In this document: positions 1 to 7,566 of the stretch, in pieces
How the letters are laid out: each line of letters opens with the position of its first letter
Position numbering within the stretch: position 1 is the stretch's first letter
Assembly: GCA_021299035.1 (NCBI GenBank)
Contig: JAJTGD010000023.1
Span: 16,106 to 54,561 of the forward strand
Length of the DNA: 38,456 bases
Direction: 5' to 3'
Source: Oxalobacteraceae bacterium
GTDB lineage: Bacteria > Pseudomonadota > Gammaproteobacteria > Burkholderiales > Burkholderiaceae_D
Notes under the pieces: model-generated
What the model was told of the DNA's origin: nothing
Database searches by the model: none
What the model saw: the letters and a program-made list of their open reading frames with translations, nothing else
Position numbers and translations under genes: made by a program

Positions 1-126
1 ACAGCGCCAGGCCGTGCTGGCGATCATGGTGGGATTTTCGGCGCCTACCTGCGCTGCGATCAGCGCTACGGTGTGCTCATTGGCGTCGGGGCCTTGCAGT
101 ATTAGTTTGGTTGGGTGGGTGTTCAT
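1..126 (-). CDS. serB: SerB-like phosphoserine phosphatase, N-terminal 42 residues only (runs off left edge)
   Basis: An open minus-strand frame starts with ATG at 126-124 and stays open to position 1, giving 42 codons that begin MNTHPTKLILQGPDANE. Only the N-terminus is present, so no phosphatase (HAD) motif is visible. The call rests on the LILQGPD opening, which resembles betaproteobacterial SerB N-termini, and on position: serB often follows mfd in this group. SerB would remove phosphate from O-phosphoserine in the last step of serine synthesis. The gene starts only 4 bases after the mfd stop on the same strand, so the two are probably co-transcribed. Family identity is moderately sure; the coding status is good. 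Confidence 0.6.
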   Translation of the reverse strand, partial: MNTHPTKLILQGPDANEHTVALIAAQVGAENPTMIASTAWRC

Positions 127-130
127 CGCC

Positions 131-3100
131 TCAGGCGGCTAATGCCTTAATAGTAGATTTCACCTGCGCCACACGCGCAGCGAGATCGGGCATATTCGCA
201 CTGACACGCAGCTTGTCCTGCCCGGATAGCTTTACGTGACGATTTTTTTGTACCAGTTCGATAATTCGCATTGGATCGATCGGTGGCTTTGGCTCGAACT
301 GCAGCAGCGCAGATTCTGCATGCGCATCAATTTTTACAATACCCACACTGCGCGCAGCGATACGCAGGCGATGGGTCTCGATCAAGGCTTTGACAGGATC
401 GGGTAGTTTGCCGAAGCGATCGATCAGCTCTTCTTGCAGATCATCAATCTTGTCTTGCGTCTCGCAGTTGGCAAGGCGCTTATAGATCGATAGTCGCTCA
501 TGCACATCGCCGCAGAAATCACTCGGCAACAGCGCAGGCACATGCAGATTGATTTCGGTTGTGCTGGCCAGGGGTGCAGCGAGGTCAGGTTCTTTCCCGT
601 TCTTCAGGGCTTTGACGGCAGCATTCAGCATATCGGCATACAGCTGAAAACCGATCTCAGTCATTTCACCTGATTGGCTCTCGCCGAGCACTTCGCCTGC
701 GCCACGGATTTCAAGATCGTGCATTGCCAAGTAGAAGCCACTACCGAGTTCTTCCATTTGCTGGATCGCCTCCAGTCGCCGCTCGGCAAGCTTGCCCAGT
801 GTTTGTACATCGTGCACCAGCAGATAAGCATAGGCTTGGTGATGCGATCGACCGACACGGCCACGCAGCTGATGCAGCTGTGCCAGACCAAAGCGATCAG
901 CGCGGTGCATGATGATGGTGTTGGCAGTGGGGACATCAATACCGGTTTCGATAATGGTGGTGCAGAGCAGGATATTGAAGCGCTGCTGCACGAAATCGCG
1001 CATCACCTTTTCCAGCTCCCGCTCGTGCATCTGACCATGCGCAATGGCGATTCTGGCCTCGGGTAGCAAGGCCTCGAGTTTGGCCTTGCGATTATCGATG
1101 CTCTCGACTTCATTGTGCAGAAAATATACCTGCCCACCACGCTTGAGTTCGCGCAAGCAAGCTTCGCGGATGACGGACTCGGATTCACCGCGCACAAAGG
1201 TTTTAATGGCGAGTCGTTTTTGCGGTGCGGTTGCAATCACCGAGAACTCACGCAAGCCTTCGAGTGCCATGCCCAATGTGCGGGGGATGGGGGTTGCTGT
1301 CAGTGTCAATACATCAACCTCGGCACGCAGGGCTTTTAGGGCTTCTTTCTGGCGTACACCAAAGCGGTGCTCTTCATCGATGATGACTAAACCCAGTCGC
1401 TGAAATTTTACATCGGGTGAAAGCAGTTTATGGGTGCCGATCACGATGTCGATCGTACCCTCGGCCAAACCTTTTAGCGCTTGCGTAATCTCTTTGCCGG
1501 TTCTAAAGCGCGACAGTTCAGCGATCCTCACCGGCCAATCCGCGAAACGATCCGCAAAGGTTTGCGCGTGCTGCTCAGCGAGCAAGGTAGTAGGGGCGAG
1601 GATGGCAACCTGTTTGCCGCCCATCACGGCAACAAATGCAGCGCGTAGTGCGACTTCCGTCTTGCCGAAGCCAACATCACCACAGATCAGCCTATCCATC
1701 GGCCGGCCGGAGGTCATGTCTCCGATCACTGCTTGAATGGCGGCCGATTGATCGGGCGTTTCTTCAAAGCCGAAGCTCTCAGCAAAGGCCTCGTAGTCAT
1801 GCGCGGAATATTGAAACGAATGACCCTGCCGCGCCGCGCGCCGCGCATACAGATTTAACAGCTCAGCGGCGGTATCACGGATTTGCTCAGCGGCTTTACG
1901 TTTGGCTTTATCCCACTGCCCGGAGCCCAGCGTATGGAGTGGTGCATCTTCCGGTGCGGCACCGGCGTAGCGCGAGATCACATGCAGCTGGGATACTGGT
2001 ACATACAACTGCGACTGCTTCGCATATTCAAGATGCAAGAACTCCGTCTCGCCCTCGCCGAGATCGAGACTAATCAAACCTTGGTAACGGCCGATGCCAT
2101 GATTAATATGCACCACCGGGTCGCCGATCTTCAGCTCGGAAAGATCGCGTACCATCGCATCGACCTGCGTCACGGCTTCCTGGCGTTTACGACCGGCGCG
2201 GCGACCACTGCCTGCGTAGAGTTCAGTCTCGGTAATTAACGCAAGCTTCCCCAGCGGTGCTTGCAACAATGTACCGGCATGTAGCGGCGCGACGCACAGC
2301 ATGAGTGGCTCGGTGCTAGCGATGAAGTCATCTAGACTTTCTGCGACAGTAATTGGCAGCGCGTACTCATCGAAGTAGGCGCGCAGCGTTTCGCGACGAC
2401 CGCCGGATTCAGCGCAGATCATGACCCGTCGATCACCCTGTTGCACGAAGGCGCGCAGCAGCGCCAGTGGGTCATCGAGTCGGCGATTGACCGCGATATC
2501 CGGCACTGGTGCAGATAACTCGCTAACACCAGCAGGCTCTTGCAGAACCCAACGACCGTGTGGCTTCAGCTGAGTGAAGAAATCTTCGTCGCTAAGGAAA
2601 ATCGCCTCGGGTGGCAGCAAAGGCCGCTCGCGATCGGCTTTCAGGAATTGGTAGCGTGAGCGCGTGTCAGACCAAAAGCGTTTGATGGCTTCATCAATAT
2701 CGCCGACCAGCGCAAACATACTGCCTTCGGGAAGGTAATCAAACAGCGTTGAGGTTTTTTCGAAGAATAGTGGCAGGTAGTACTCGATACCTGCCGAGGC
2801 AATGCCGTTGCCGATATCACGGTAAATATTGGTTTTGGATGGGTCGCCCTCGAACACCTCGCGCCAGCGGCCACGAAATGCTGATCTTGCCGCATCATCC
2901 ATCGGGAACTCGCGACCGGGCAGCAGCCTGACCTCGCGCACCGGATACAGCGAGCGCTGGGTATCAACATCGAAAGTACGAATGCTCTCGATACTGTCGC
3001 CAAACAAGTCAAGTCGGTAAGGTAGTACTGAACCCATCGGGAACAGATCGATCAAACCACCGCGTATCGAGTACTCGCCGGGCGACATCACCTGACCAAC

Positions 3101-3580
3101 GTGGGCATAACCCGCAATCGTCAGCTGTGATTTGAGCTTGTCTTCGGCTAGCGTCTCTCCTTGCTTAAAAAAGAAGGTATGCGCAGCAAGAAATGACGGA
3201 GGACCCATGCGCAGCAGCGCAGTGGTGGCCGGCGCGATCAGCACATCGCACTGACCATGCTGTAACTCATGCAGTGTTGCCAGGCGCTCAGACACTAAAT
3301 CCTGATGCGGCGAGAAGGCGTCGTAGGGCAGTGTTTCCCAATCGGGTAACAGGTGGGCGCGCAACTCGTGCTGCCCGCGTTTGCCGAACCAGCTAATTTC
3401 GGACAGTAGCCGCTGCGCGGCAGGGGCGTCCGCAACGATCACCACTAGCGTCTTGTTATCCGCTTTCAATTGATGCGCGGCTTGCGCAAGTACCAATGCC
3501 TCGGCAGCCCCGTGCAGAGCGGGAAGTACGAATCGTGTACCGGACTTCGGCAGCTGTGGGAAATGTGCGTCGGGAGACAT
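131..3580 (-). CDS. mfd: Transcription-repair coupling factor Mfd
   Basis: 1149 residues, almost exactly the usual Mfd length (about 1150). Mfd is a cytoplasmic DNA translocase that pushes stalled RNA polymerase off lesions and recruits UvrA. The N-terminal third has the UvrB-like region (for example SPGEYSIRGGLIDLFP). A polymerase-interaction region follows (GDPVVHINHGIGRY). The RecG-like motor has Walker A GDVGFGKT at residues 634-641, the DEEH box at 735-738, TATPIPRTL, and a RGRVGRS helicase motif. The C-terminal domain is intact. The ATG at 3580-3578 is the first start and lies divergent to ispD across 74 bases. No lesion is seen. The neighbouring serB follows 4 bases after the stop. Confidence 0.97.
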   Translation of the reverse strand: MSPDAHFPQLPKSGTRFVLPALHGAAEALVLAQAAHQLKADNKTLVVIVADAPAAQRLLSEISWFGKRGQHELRAHLLPDWETLPYDAFSPHQDLVSERLATLHELQHGQCDVLIAPATTALLRMGPPSFLAAHTFFFKQGETLAEDKLKSQLTIAGYAHVGQVMSPGEYSIRGGLIDLFPMGSVLPYRLDLFGDSIESIRTFDVDTQRSLYPVREVRLLPGREFPMDDAARSAFRGRWREVFEGDPSKTNIYRDIGNGIASAGIEYYLPLFFEKTSTLFDYLPEGSMFALVGDIDEAIKRFWSDTRSRYQFLKADRERPLLPPEAIFLSDEDFFTQLKPHGRWVLQEPAGVSELSAPVPDIAVNRRLDDPLALLRAFVQQGDRRVMICAESGGRRETLRAYFDEYALPITVAESLDDFIASTEPLMLCVAPLHAGTLLQAPLGKLALITETELYAGSGRRAGRKRQEAVTQVDAMVRDLSELKIGDPVVHINHGIGRYQGLISLDLGEGETEFLHLEYAKQSQLYVPVSQLHVISRYAGAAPEDAPLHTLGSGQWDKAKRKAAEQIRDTAAELLNLYARRAARQGHSFQYSAHDYEAFAESFGFEETPDQSAAIQAVIGDMTSGRPMDRLICGDVGFGKTEVALRAAFVAVMGGKQVAILAPTTLLAEQHAQTFADRFADWPVRIAELSRFRTGKEITQALKGLAEGTIDIVIGTHKLLSPDVKFQRLGLVIIDEEHRFGVRQKEALKALRAEVDVLTLTATPIPRTLGMALEGLREFSVIATAPQKRLAIKTFVRGESESVIREACLRELKRGGQVYFLHNEVESIDNRKAKLEALLPEARIAIAHGQMHERELEKVMRDFVQQRFNILLCTTIIETGIDVPTANTIIMHRADRFGLAQLHQLRGRVGRSHHQAYAYLLVHDVQTLGKLAERRLEAIQQMEELGSGFYLAMHDLEIRGAGEVLGESQSGEMTEIGFQLYADMLNAAVKALKNGKEPDLAAPLASTTEINLHVPALLPSDFCGDVHERLSIYKRLANCETQDKIDDLQEELIDRFGKLPDPVKALIETHRLRIAARSVGIVKIDAHAESALLQFEPKPPIDPMRIIELVQKNRHVKLSGQDKLRVSANMPDLAARVAQVKSTIKALAA

Positions 3581-3654
3581 GGCGGGCCGGGTGCGGACCG
3601 GGGCGGGCGAAAGGCTACAATGCGATCATTGCGAAAGTAGGAATTATAGTTGAG

Positions 3655-4338
3655 ATGAGCTTCCCTAACTTTGTTGCGCTAATACCTGCGGCAGGTGCGG
3701 GAACGCGCATGGGTGAGGCCACGCCCAAGCAGTATTTGCCCATTGCTGGCAAACCGATGCTGCAGCATGTGATCGATACCTTCTGTGCAGCGCCATTGAT
3801 TGATCAAGTGGTGGTGGTGGTCAGCGCTGAAGACGACTATATCGAGCAACTGACTCTGCCGCCGCGCTGTCAGGTCTTGCGCTGTGGCGGGGCTACCCGT
3901 CAACAATCAGTCACCAACGGCTTGCTCGCGCTTGCCGGGCAGCTCCAAGCCGACGATTGGGTGCTGGTGCATGATGCCGCTCGCCCCGGGCTGACGGTCG
4001 CGCTGATTGAAAAGTTGATCGCTTTTGTGCGCGATGATGCGGTGGGCGGGCTACTCGCCATTCCCGTGGTGGACACCATCAAGCACAGTGATGGTCACGG
4101 CAGATCGCAGCGCACGGTGGCGCGCGATTTGTTATGGGCGGCGCAGACACCGCAAATGTTTCGCTATCAAATGCTGCTGGATGCCTTGCAAAGAGCAGTC
4201 AATATCACTGACGAGGCGAGCGCTATTGAGGCGCTGGGTCTGCAACCAAAGCTGGTCGAGGGCAGTGTCCGTAACTTCAAGGTCACGTTACCGGAAGACG
4301 TGCTGTTGGCCGAACTTCATTTGAAAGGACACGCATGA
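3655..4338 (+). CDS. ispD: 2-C-methyl-D-erythritol 4-phosphate cytidylyltransferase IspD
   Basis: 227 residues, the normal IspD size. It transfers CMP to methylerythritol phosphate in the non-mevalonate isoprenoid pathway. The nucleotide-binding N-terminus [17 protein letters not shown] (residues 11-27) carries the conserved Arg18 and Lys25. VHDAARP follows at 105-111 and the C-terminal [15 protein letters not shown] is typical. The frame is open further upstream, but homology starts at [11 protein letters not shown], so the ATG at 3655 is preferred; the upstream extension is rich in Arg and Gly and looks non-coding. A TACAAT -10-like box lies at 3616-3621 without a clear -35. The stop overlaps the ispF start as ATGA, which implies translational coupling. 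Confidence 0.95.
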   Translation: MSFPNFVALIPAAGAGTRMGEATPKQYLPIAGKPMLQHVIDTFCAAPLIDQVVVVVSAEDDYIEQLTLPPRCQVLRCGGATRQQSVTNGLLALAGQLQADDWVLVHDAARPGLTVALIEKLIAFVRDDAVGGLLAIPVVDTIKHSDGHGRSQRTVARDLLWAAQTPQMFRYQMLLDALQRAVNITDEASAIEALGLQPKLVEGSVRNFKVTLPEDVLLAELHLKGHA

Positions 4339-4823
4339 GCATGCCGCCGTTTCGTATTGGGCAGGGCTATGACTGCCACGCGTTAGTGCCAAGTCGGCCA
4401 CTCATTATTGGTGGCGTGAAAATCCCCCACCCAACCGGCTTGCTTGGTCATTCTGATGCGGATGTTTTGCTGCACGCGATTACCGATGCGCTGCTCGGTG
4501 CTGCCGGGCTGGGGGATATTGGCCAGCATTTCCCGGATACTGATCCGGCGTTCAAGGGCGCCGATTCGCGCCATCTGCTGCGCGCCGCAGCGCAGCGCGT
4601 GAGCGACGCTGGTTATTCGATTGGCAATATCGACGCCACCATCATCGCCCAAGCGCCTAAAATGGCGCCGCACTTGCCGGCCATGGTCGCCCACATTGCC
4701 GCTGACCTTGGGCTGCAGGCCTCGCAGGTCAATTTGAAGGCAAAAACCAACGAGCGCCTAGGTTGGGAGGGGCGCGAGGAGGGGATTGCCGCACAGGCGC
4801 TGGCACTCTTGGTTCGCGAGTGA
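4335..4823 (+). CDS. ispF: 2-C-methyl-D-erythritol 2,4-cyclodiphosphate synthase IspF
   Basis: 162 residues, full length for IspF, a homotrimeric zinc enzyme that cyclises CDP-methylerythritol phosphate with release of CMP, two steps after IspD. Metal ligands are visible as Asp13 and His15 in GQGYDCHAL, and His47 after [10 protein letters not shown]. The motif [19 protein letters not shown] ends the protein as in other family members. The gene overlaps ispD by 4 bases (ATGA), the arrangement expected for a co-translated pair. Its TGA stop forms the first three bases of a Fur-box-like sequence (separate entry). Nothing unusual in the protein. Confidence 0.96.
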   Translation: MSMPPFRIGQGYDCHALVPSRPLIIGGVKIPHPTGLLGHSDADVLLHAITDALLGAAGLGDIGQHFPDTDPAFKGADSRHLLRAAAQRVSDAGYSIGNIDATIIAQAPKMAPHLPAMVAHIAADLGLQASQVNLKAKTNERLGWEGREEGIAAQALALLVRE

Positions 4824-4835
4824 TAATAGTTCTCA
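4821..4835. promoter_or_regulatory. Fur-box-like sequence
   Basis: TGATAATAGTTCTCA fits the 7-1-7 Fur inverted repeat (TGATAAT-N-ATTATCA) at 12 of 14 informative positions. It begins at the ispF stop codon and lies about 200 bases upstream of the rubrerythrin gene. I see no convincing -10/-35 pair overlapping it; a TTGACA at 4937-4942 lacks a good -10. The rest of the 210-base gap holds no other clear signal. The rubrerythrin and Fe-S genes downstream are plausible iron- or peroxide-controlled targets, but this is inferred. Confidence 0.4.
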
Positions 4836-5033
4836 TCTAGCGGTTTCTCAAAGGCCATAGTATTTGGCAATCGCCCGCATTGAATAAGACAATTTGTAGT
4901 TTGTATCCCGCACCGCCACAATCCGCTTCGAAAACTTTGACAAAGTAGTCAGTTTTCTTTTGCGGTCGTGCGCTGCAGCAGTACAAAAATACGGCCGCGC
5001 ACTCAAGATATAAACCCCACCAAGGAGATGCAA

Positions 5034-5456
5034 ATGTCCAAGCTGAAAGGCTCGAAGACCGAAGCCAACCTGAAAGAGGCGTTCGCAGGTGAATCGCAAG
5101 CGAACCGCCGTTACCTGTACTTCGCGAACAAGGCTGATATTGAAGGCCAAAACGACGTTGCAGCGCTGTTCCGTTCGACCGCTGAAGGCGAAACCGGCCA
5201 TGCACACGGCCACCTCGAGTACCTGGAGCAGTGCGGTGATCCTGCAACTGGTCTGCCAATCGGTTCCGCACGTCAGAATCTGATGGCAGCTGTTGCTGGC
5301 GAAACCCACGAGTACACTGACATGTACCCAGGCATGGCGAAGACCGCGCGTGACGAGGGCTTCGAAGAGATCGCTGACTGGTTCGAGACTCTGGCTAAGG
5401 CTGAGCGTTCGCACGCTAACCGCTACCAGAAGGCCCTCGACCAACTGGTCGACTAA
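5034..5456 (+). CDS. Rubrerythrin (erythrin type, without rubredoxin domain)
   Basis: 140 residues forming a single ferritin-like four-helix domain. Rubrerythrins reduce hydrogen peroxide at a non-haem di-iron centre in the cytoplasm. Candidate ligands are Glu20 ([10 protein letters not shown]), Glu53 and His56 ([10 protein letters not shown]), Glu90 (AGETHEY), and Glu124 and His127 ([10 protein letters not shown]). There is no C-terminal CxxC rubredoxin domain, so electrons must come from a separate donor. The ATG at 5034 is chosen because AGGAG sits at 5023-5027, 6 bases upstream, and homology begins there. It is followed by an Fe-S protein and a DUF3501 gene on the same strand, which are candidate electron-transfer partners. 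Confidence 0.93.
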   Translation: MSKLKGSKTEANLKEAFAGESQANRRYLYFANKADIEGQNDVAALFRSTAEGETGHAHGHLEYLEQCGDPATGLPIGSARQNLMAAVAGETHEYTDMYPGMAKTARDEGFEEIADWFETLAKAERSHANRYQKALDQLVD

Positions 5457-5464
5457 GTGCTAGC

Positions 5465-5564
5465 TCGTTAAGCTATCGCGCTACCCGATTTCGGCTCTGT
5501 GACGCGTTTCGTATGTCACATACGGCCGCACGCTCAGATCGGAATCGGGTCGTTCGTTAAGCTA
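5465..5564. repeat. Long imperfect inverted repeat flanked by an 11-bp direct repeat
   Basis: Between the rubrerythrin and Fe-S genes, arms at 5483-5499 (ACCCGATTTCGGCTCTG) and 5533-5550 pair with few mismatches. The loop contains a further small palindrome (GTATGTCACATAC, 5511-5523). The whole structure is bracketed by direct copies of TCGTTAAGCTA at 5465-5475 and 5554-5564. It lacks a T-run, so it is not a simple Rho-independent terminator. It could be an mRNA processing or stability element that sets the ratio of rubrerythrin to downstream products, or a small mobile repeat. Confidence 0.6.
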
Positions 5565-5626
5565 CTCAGGCGTGCACAAGTTGCGCCTGACCTTTCCCCA
5601 CAAAAAATAATTTAAAGGACCTCGCC

Positions 5627-6961
5627 ATGGCCCGTGAAGGCAATCTCGAGGCGCCCACCCGGCATCCGCTGGATTGGCTAAGCGACGACTTCTATAACGA
5701 AGAGTCTCTCAATCAGGAACTGGAGCGCGTGTTTGACATCTGCCACGGCTGTCGCCGTTGCGTGTCGCTGTGCGCATCGTTCCCGACATTGTTCGACTTA
5801 GTCGATGAGTCAGACACGATGGAAGTCGATGGTGTCGCCAAGTCCGACTACATGAAGGTCGTGGATCAGTGCTATCTGTGCGACCTGTGCTACATGACCA
5901 AGTGTCCGTACACACCGCCGCACGAGTGGAACCTGGATTTCCCGCACCTGATGCTGCGTGCCAAAGCGGTCAAGTACAAAAAAGGCGAGGTCTCTACGCG
6001 CGACAAGTTTTTGTCGGATACCGATGGGCTCGGTATGTTTGCCGGTATTCCTATCTTCACTCAGACTGTGAATGCGGTGAACAAAACCAAGCCAATGCGT
6101 GCCTTGGTGGAAAACGTGTTGGGCGTCGATAAAGACGCATGGCTGCCAGAATTTGCGACCACCAAGTTCCGCAGCAATGCCGCCAAGTCCAAGCAGCATC
6201 CAGTAAAAGACGGCACGAAAACGCCCGGTAAGGTAGCGATCTACTCAACCTGCTACGTTAATTACAACGAGCCGGGTATTGGCCACGATCTGCTGGCTAT
6301 CCTCGAGCACAACGAGATCCCTTATGTGATGGTCGAGAAAGAAGCTTGCTGCGGCATGCCAAAACTCGAGCAGGGCGATCTGCAGGGTGTGGCCGAGAAG
6401 AAGGCGATCAATATTCCGCAGCTGGCCAAGCTGGCAAAAGAAGGCTATGCGATTTTGACGCCGGTGCCGTCATGCACGCTGATGTACAAGCAAGAGCTAC
6501 CGCTGATGTTCCCCGACTGTGCAGATACACAGGCGGTCAAGGCAGCGATGTGGGATCCTTTCGAGTACTTCGTGGCGCGTAATCGCGATGGTTTGCTGAA
6601 GACCGAATTCAATCACGCACTTGGCAATGTGTCTTATCACATCCCGTGTCACTCACGGGTGCAAAACGTCGGCCGTAAAACTGCCGACATGCTGCAGATG
6701 ATCCCGGATACCAAGATCAACGTGGTTGAGCGTTGCTCTGGTCATGCCGGTACCTACGGCGTCAAAAAGGAATACCACCAGATGTCGATGAAAATCGGTA
6801 AGCCGGTATTCAAGGCGATGGCCAGTGAAGCGCCGGACTATATTTCATCCGATTGCCAACTCGCAGGTCATCACATCGAGCAAGGTATGGAAGTTAACGG
6901 CCTGAAGCCGGCAGAAATGGCGCATCCGCTATCCCTGCTGCGCAAGGCTTACGGAATTTGA
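5627..6961 (+). CDS. Heterodisulfide-reductase/GlpC-related Fe-S protein with two CCG domains
   Basis: 444 residues. Two 4Fe-4S motifs open the protein: C39-x2-C42-x2-C45-x3-C49 and C82-x2-C85-x2-C88-x4-C93-P. The spacing before the last Cys of the second is four rather than the usual three. Two CCG (cysteine-rich) domains follow: C209, C241-C242-G and C283; then C341, C370-SGH and C410, the last using CSG in place of CCG. Such proteins (HdrD, GlpC, LutA relatives) move electrons between a quinone, disulfide or soluble donor and a partner. No membrane segment is visible, so a soluble role is likely. RBS AAAGGA precedes the ATG. Its place between rubrerythrin and DUF3501 suggests it feeds electrons to the peroxidase; that is inference. 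Confidence 0.88.
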   Translation: MAREGNLEAPTRHPLDWLSDDFYNEESLNQELERVFDICHGCRRCVSLCASFPTLFDLVDESDTMEVDGVAKSDYMKVVDQCYLCDLCYMTKCPYTPPHEWNLDFPHLMLRAKAVKYKKGEVSTRDKFLSDTDGLGMFAGIPIFTQTVNAVNKTKPMRALVENVLGVDKDAWLPEFATTKFRSNAAKSKQHPVKDGTKTPGKVAIYSTCYVNYNEPGIGHDLLAILEHNEIPYVMVEKEACCGMPKLEQGDLQGVAEKKAINIPQLAKLAKEGYAILTPVPSCTLMYKQELPLMFPDCADTQAVKAAMWDPFEYFVARNRDGLLKTEFNHALGNVSYHIPCHSRVQNVGRKTADMLQMIPDTKINVVERCSGHAGTYGVKKEYHQMSMKIGKPVFKAMASEAPDYISSDCQLAGHHIEQGMEVNGLKPAEMAHPLSLLRKAYGI

Positions 6962-6974
6962 ACGGAGGATTACT

Positions 6975-7556
6975 ATGATTATTTCACGTGATAGCTTGAT
7001 GAGCTTGGAGGTTTACTCCAAGAAGCGCCCGGAGTTTCGTCAACAGGTGATCGAGCATAAAAGACTGCGTACCGTTCATCTGGGTAACCACGTCACGCTG
7101 TTGTTTGAAGATGAGATGACGCTGCGCTACCAGGTTCAGGAAATGCTGCGCATCGAGAAGATTTTTGAGGACGAGGGCATTCAGTCCGAACTCGACGCCT
7201 ACAACCCGCTGTGCCCGAACGGTAGCAACTTCAAAGCTACCATGTTGATCGAGTACCAAAACGTGAGCGAGCGTAAAGCGGCGCTGGCTAAATTGATTGG
7301 CATTGAAGACCGCTTGTTCGTTCAGGTCGAGGGTCAGCCGCGCGTTTACGCAATCGCGGATGAAGATCTTGATCGCGAGAACGAAGAGAAAACCTCGGCA
7401 GTGCATTTCGTACGCTTCGAGCTCACCGCAGACATGTCAGCGGCACTGAAGGGCGGCGCACAGATGATGGTGGGTTGCGATCACCCCAACTATCCGGTGC
7501 ACCTGGAAGAACTGCCTCAGGAGACGTTGGCTGCTTTGCTGAAAGACCTGGCTTGA
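6975..7556 (+). CDS. DUF3501 family protein
   Basis: 193 residues, soluble, no signal peptide. The sequence matches my memory of the DUF3501 family, whose function is unknown: an N-terminal basic segment (RPEFRQQVIEHKRLRTVHLG), LLFEDEMTLRYQVQEMLRIEK, then LDAYNPLCPNGSNFKATMLIEY, and a C-terminal GCDHPNYPVHLEEL with Cys and His that could bind metal. It starts 13 bases after the Fe-S gene stop with RBS GGAGG at 6964-6968, so it is in the same operon. It is followed immediately by convergent envZ. No catalytic activity can be assigned from sequence. Confidence 0.88.
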   Translation: MIISRDSLMSLEVYSKKRPEFRQQVIEHKRLRTVHLGNHVTLLFEDEMTLRYQVQEMLRIEKIFEDEGIQSELDAYNPLCPNGSNFKATMLIEYQNVSERKAALAKLIGIEDRLFVQVEGQPRVYAIADEDLDRENEEKTSAVHFVRFELTADMSAALKGGAQMMVGCDHPNYPVHLEELPQETLAALLKDLA

Positions 7557-7566
7557 TATTGCTTGC

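Noticed and set aside
661..2239. Several open frames of 60-145 codons on both strands within mfd
   Set aside because: All lie inside a full-length, well-conserved gene and have the Arg/Ser/Cys-rich composition of shadow frames.
3496..3654. N-terminal extension of ispD by 53 codons
   Set aside because: No homology, Arg/Gly-rich, and it would overlap mfd; the ATG at 3655 fits the family start.
4848..5444. Long minus-strand frame across the rubrerythrin gene
   Set aside because: Antisense to a clear di-iron protein; no RBS or motif.
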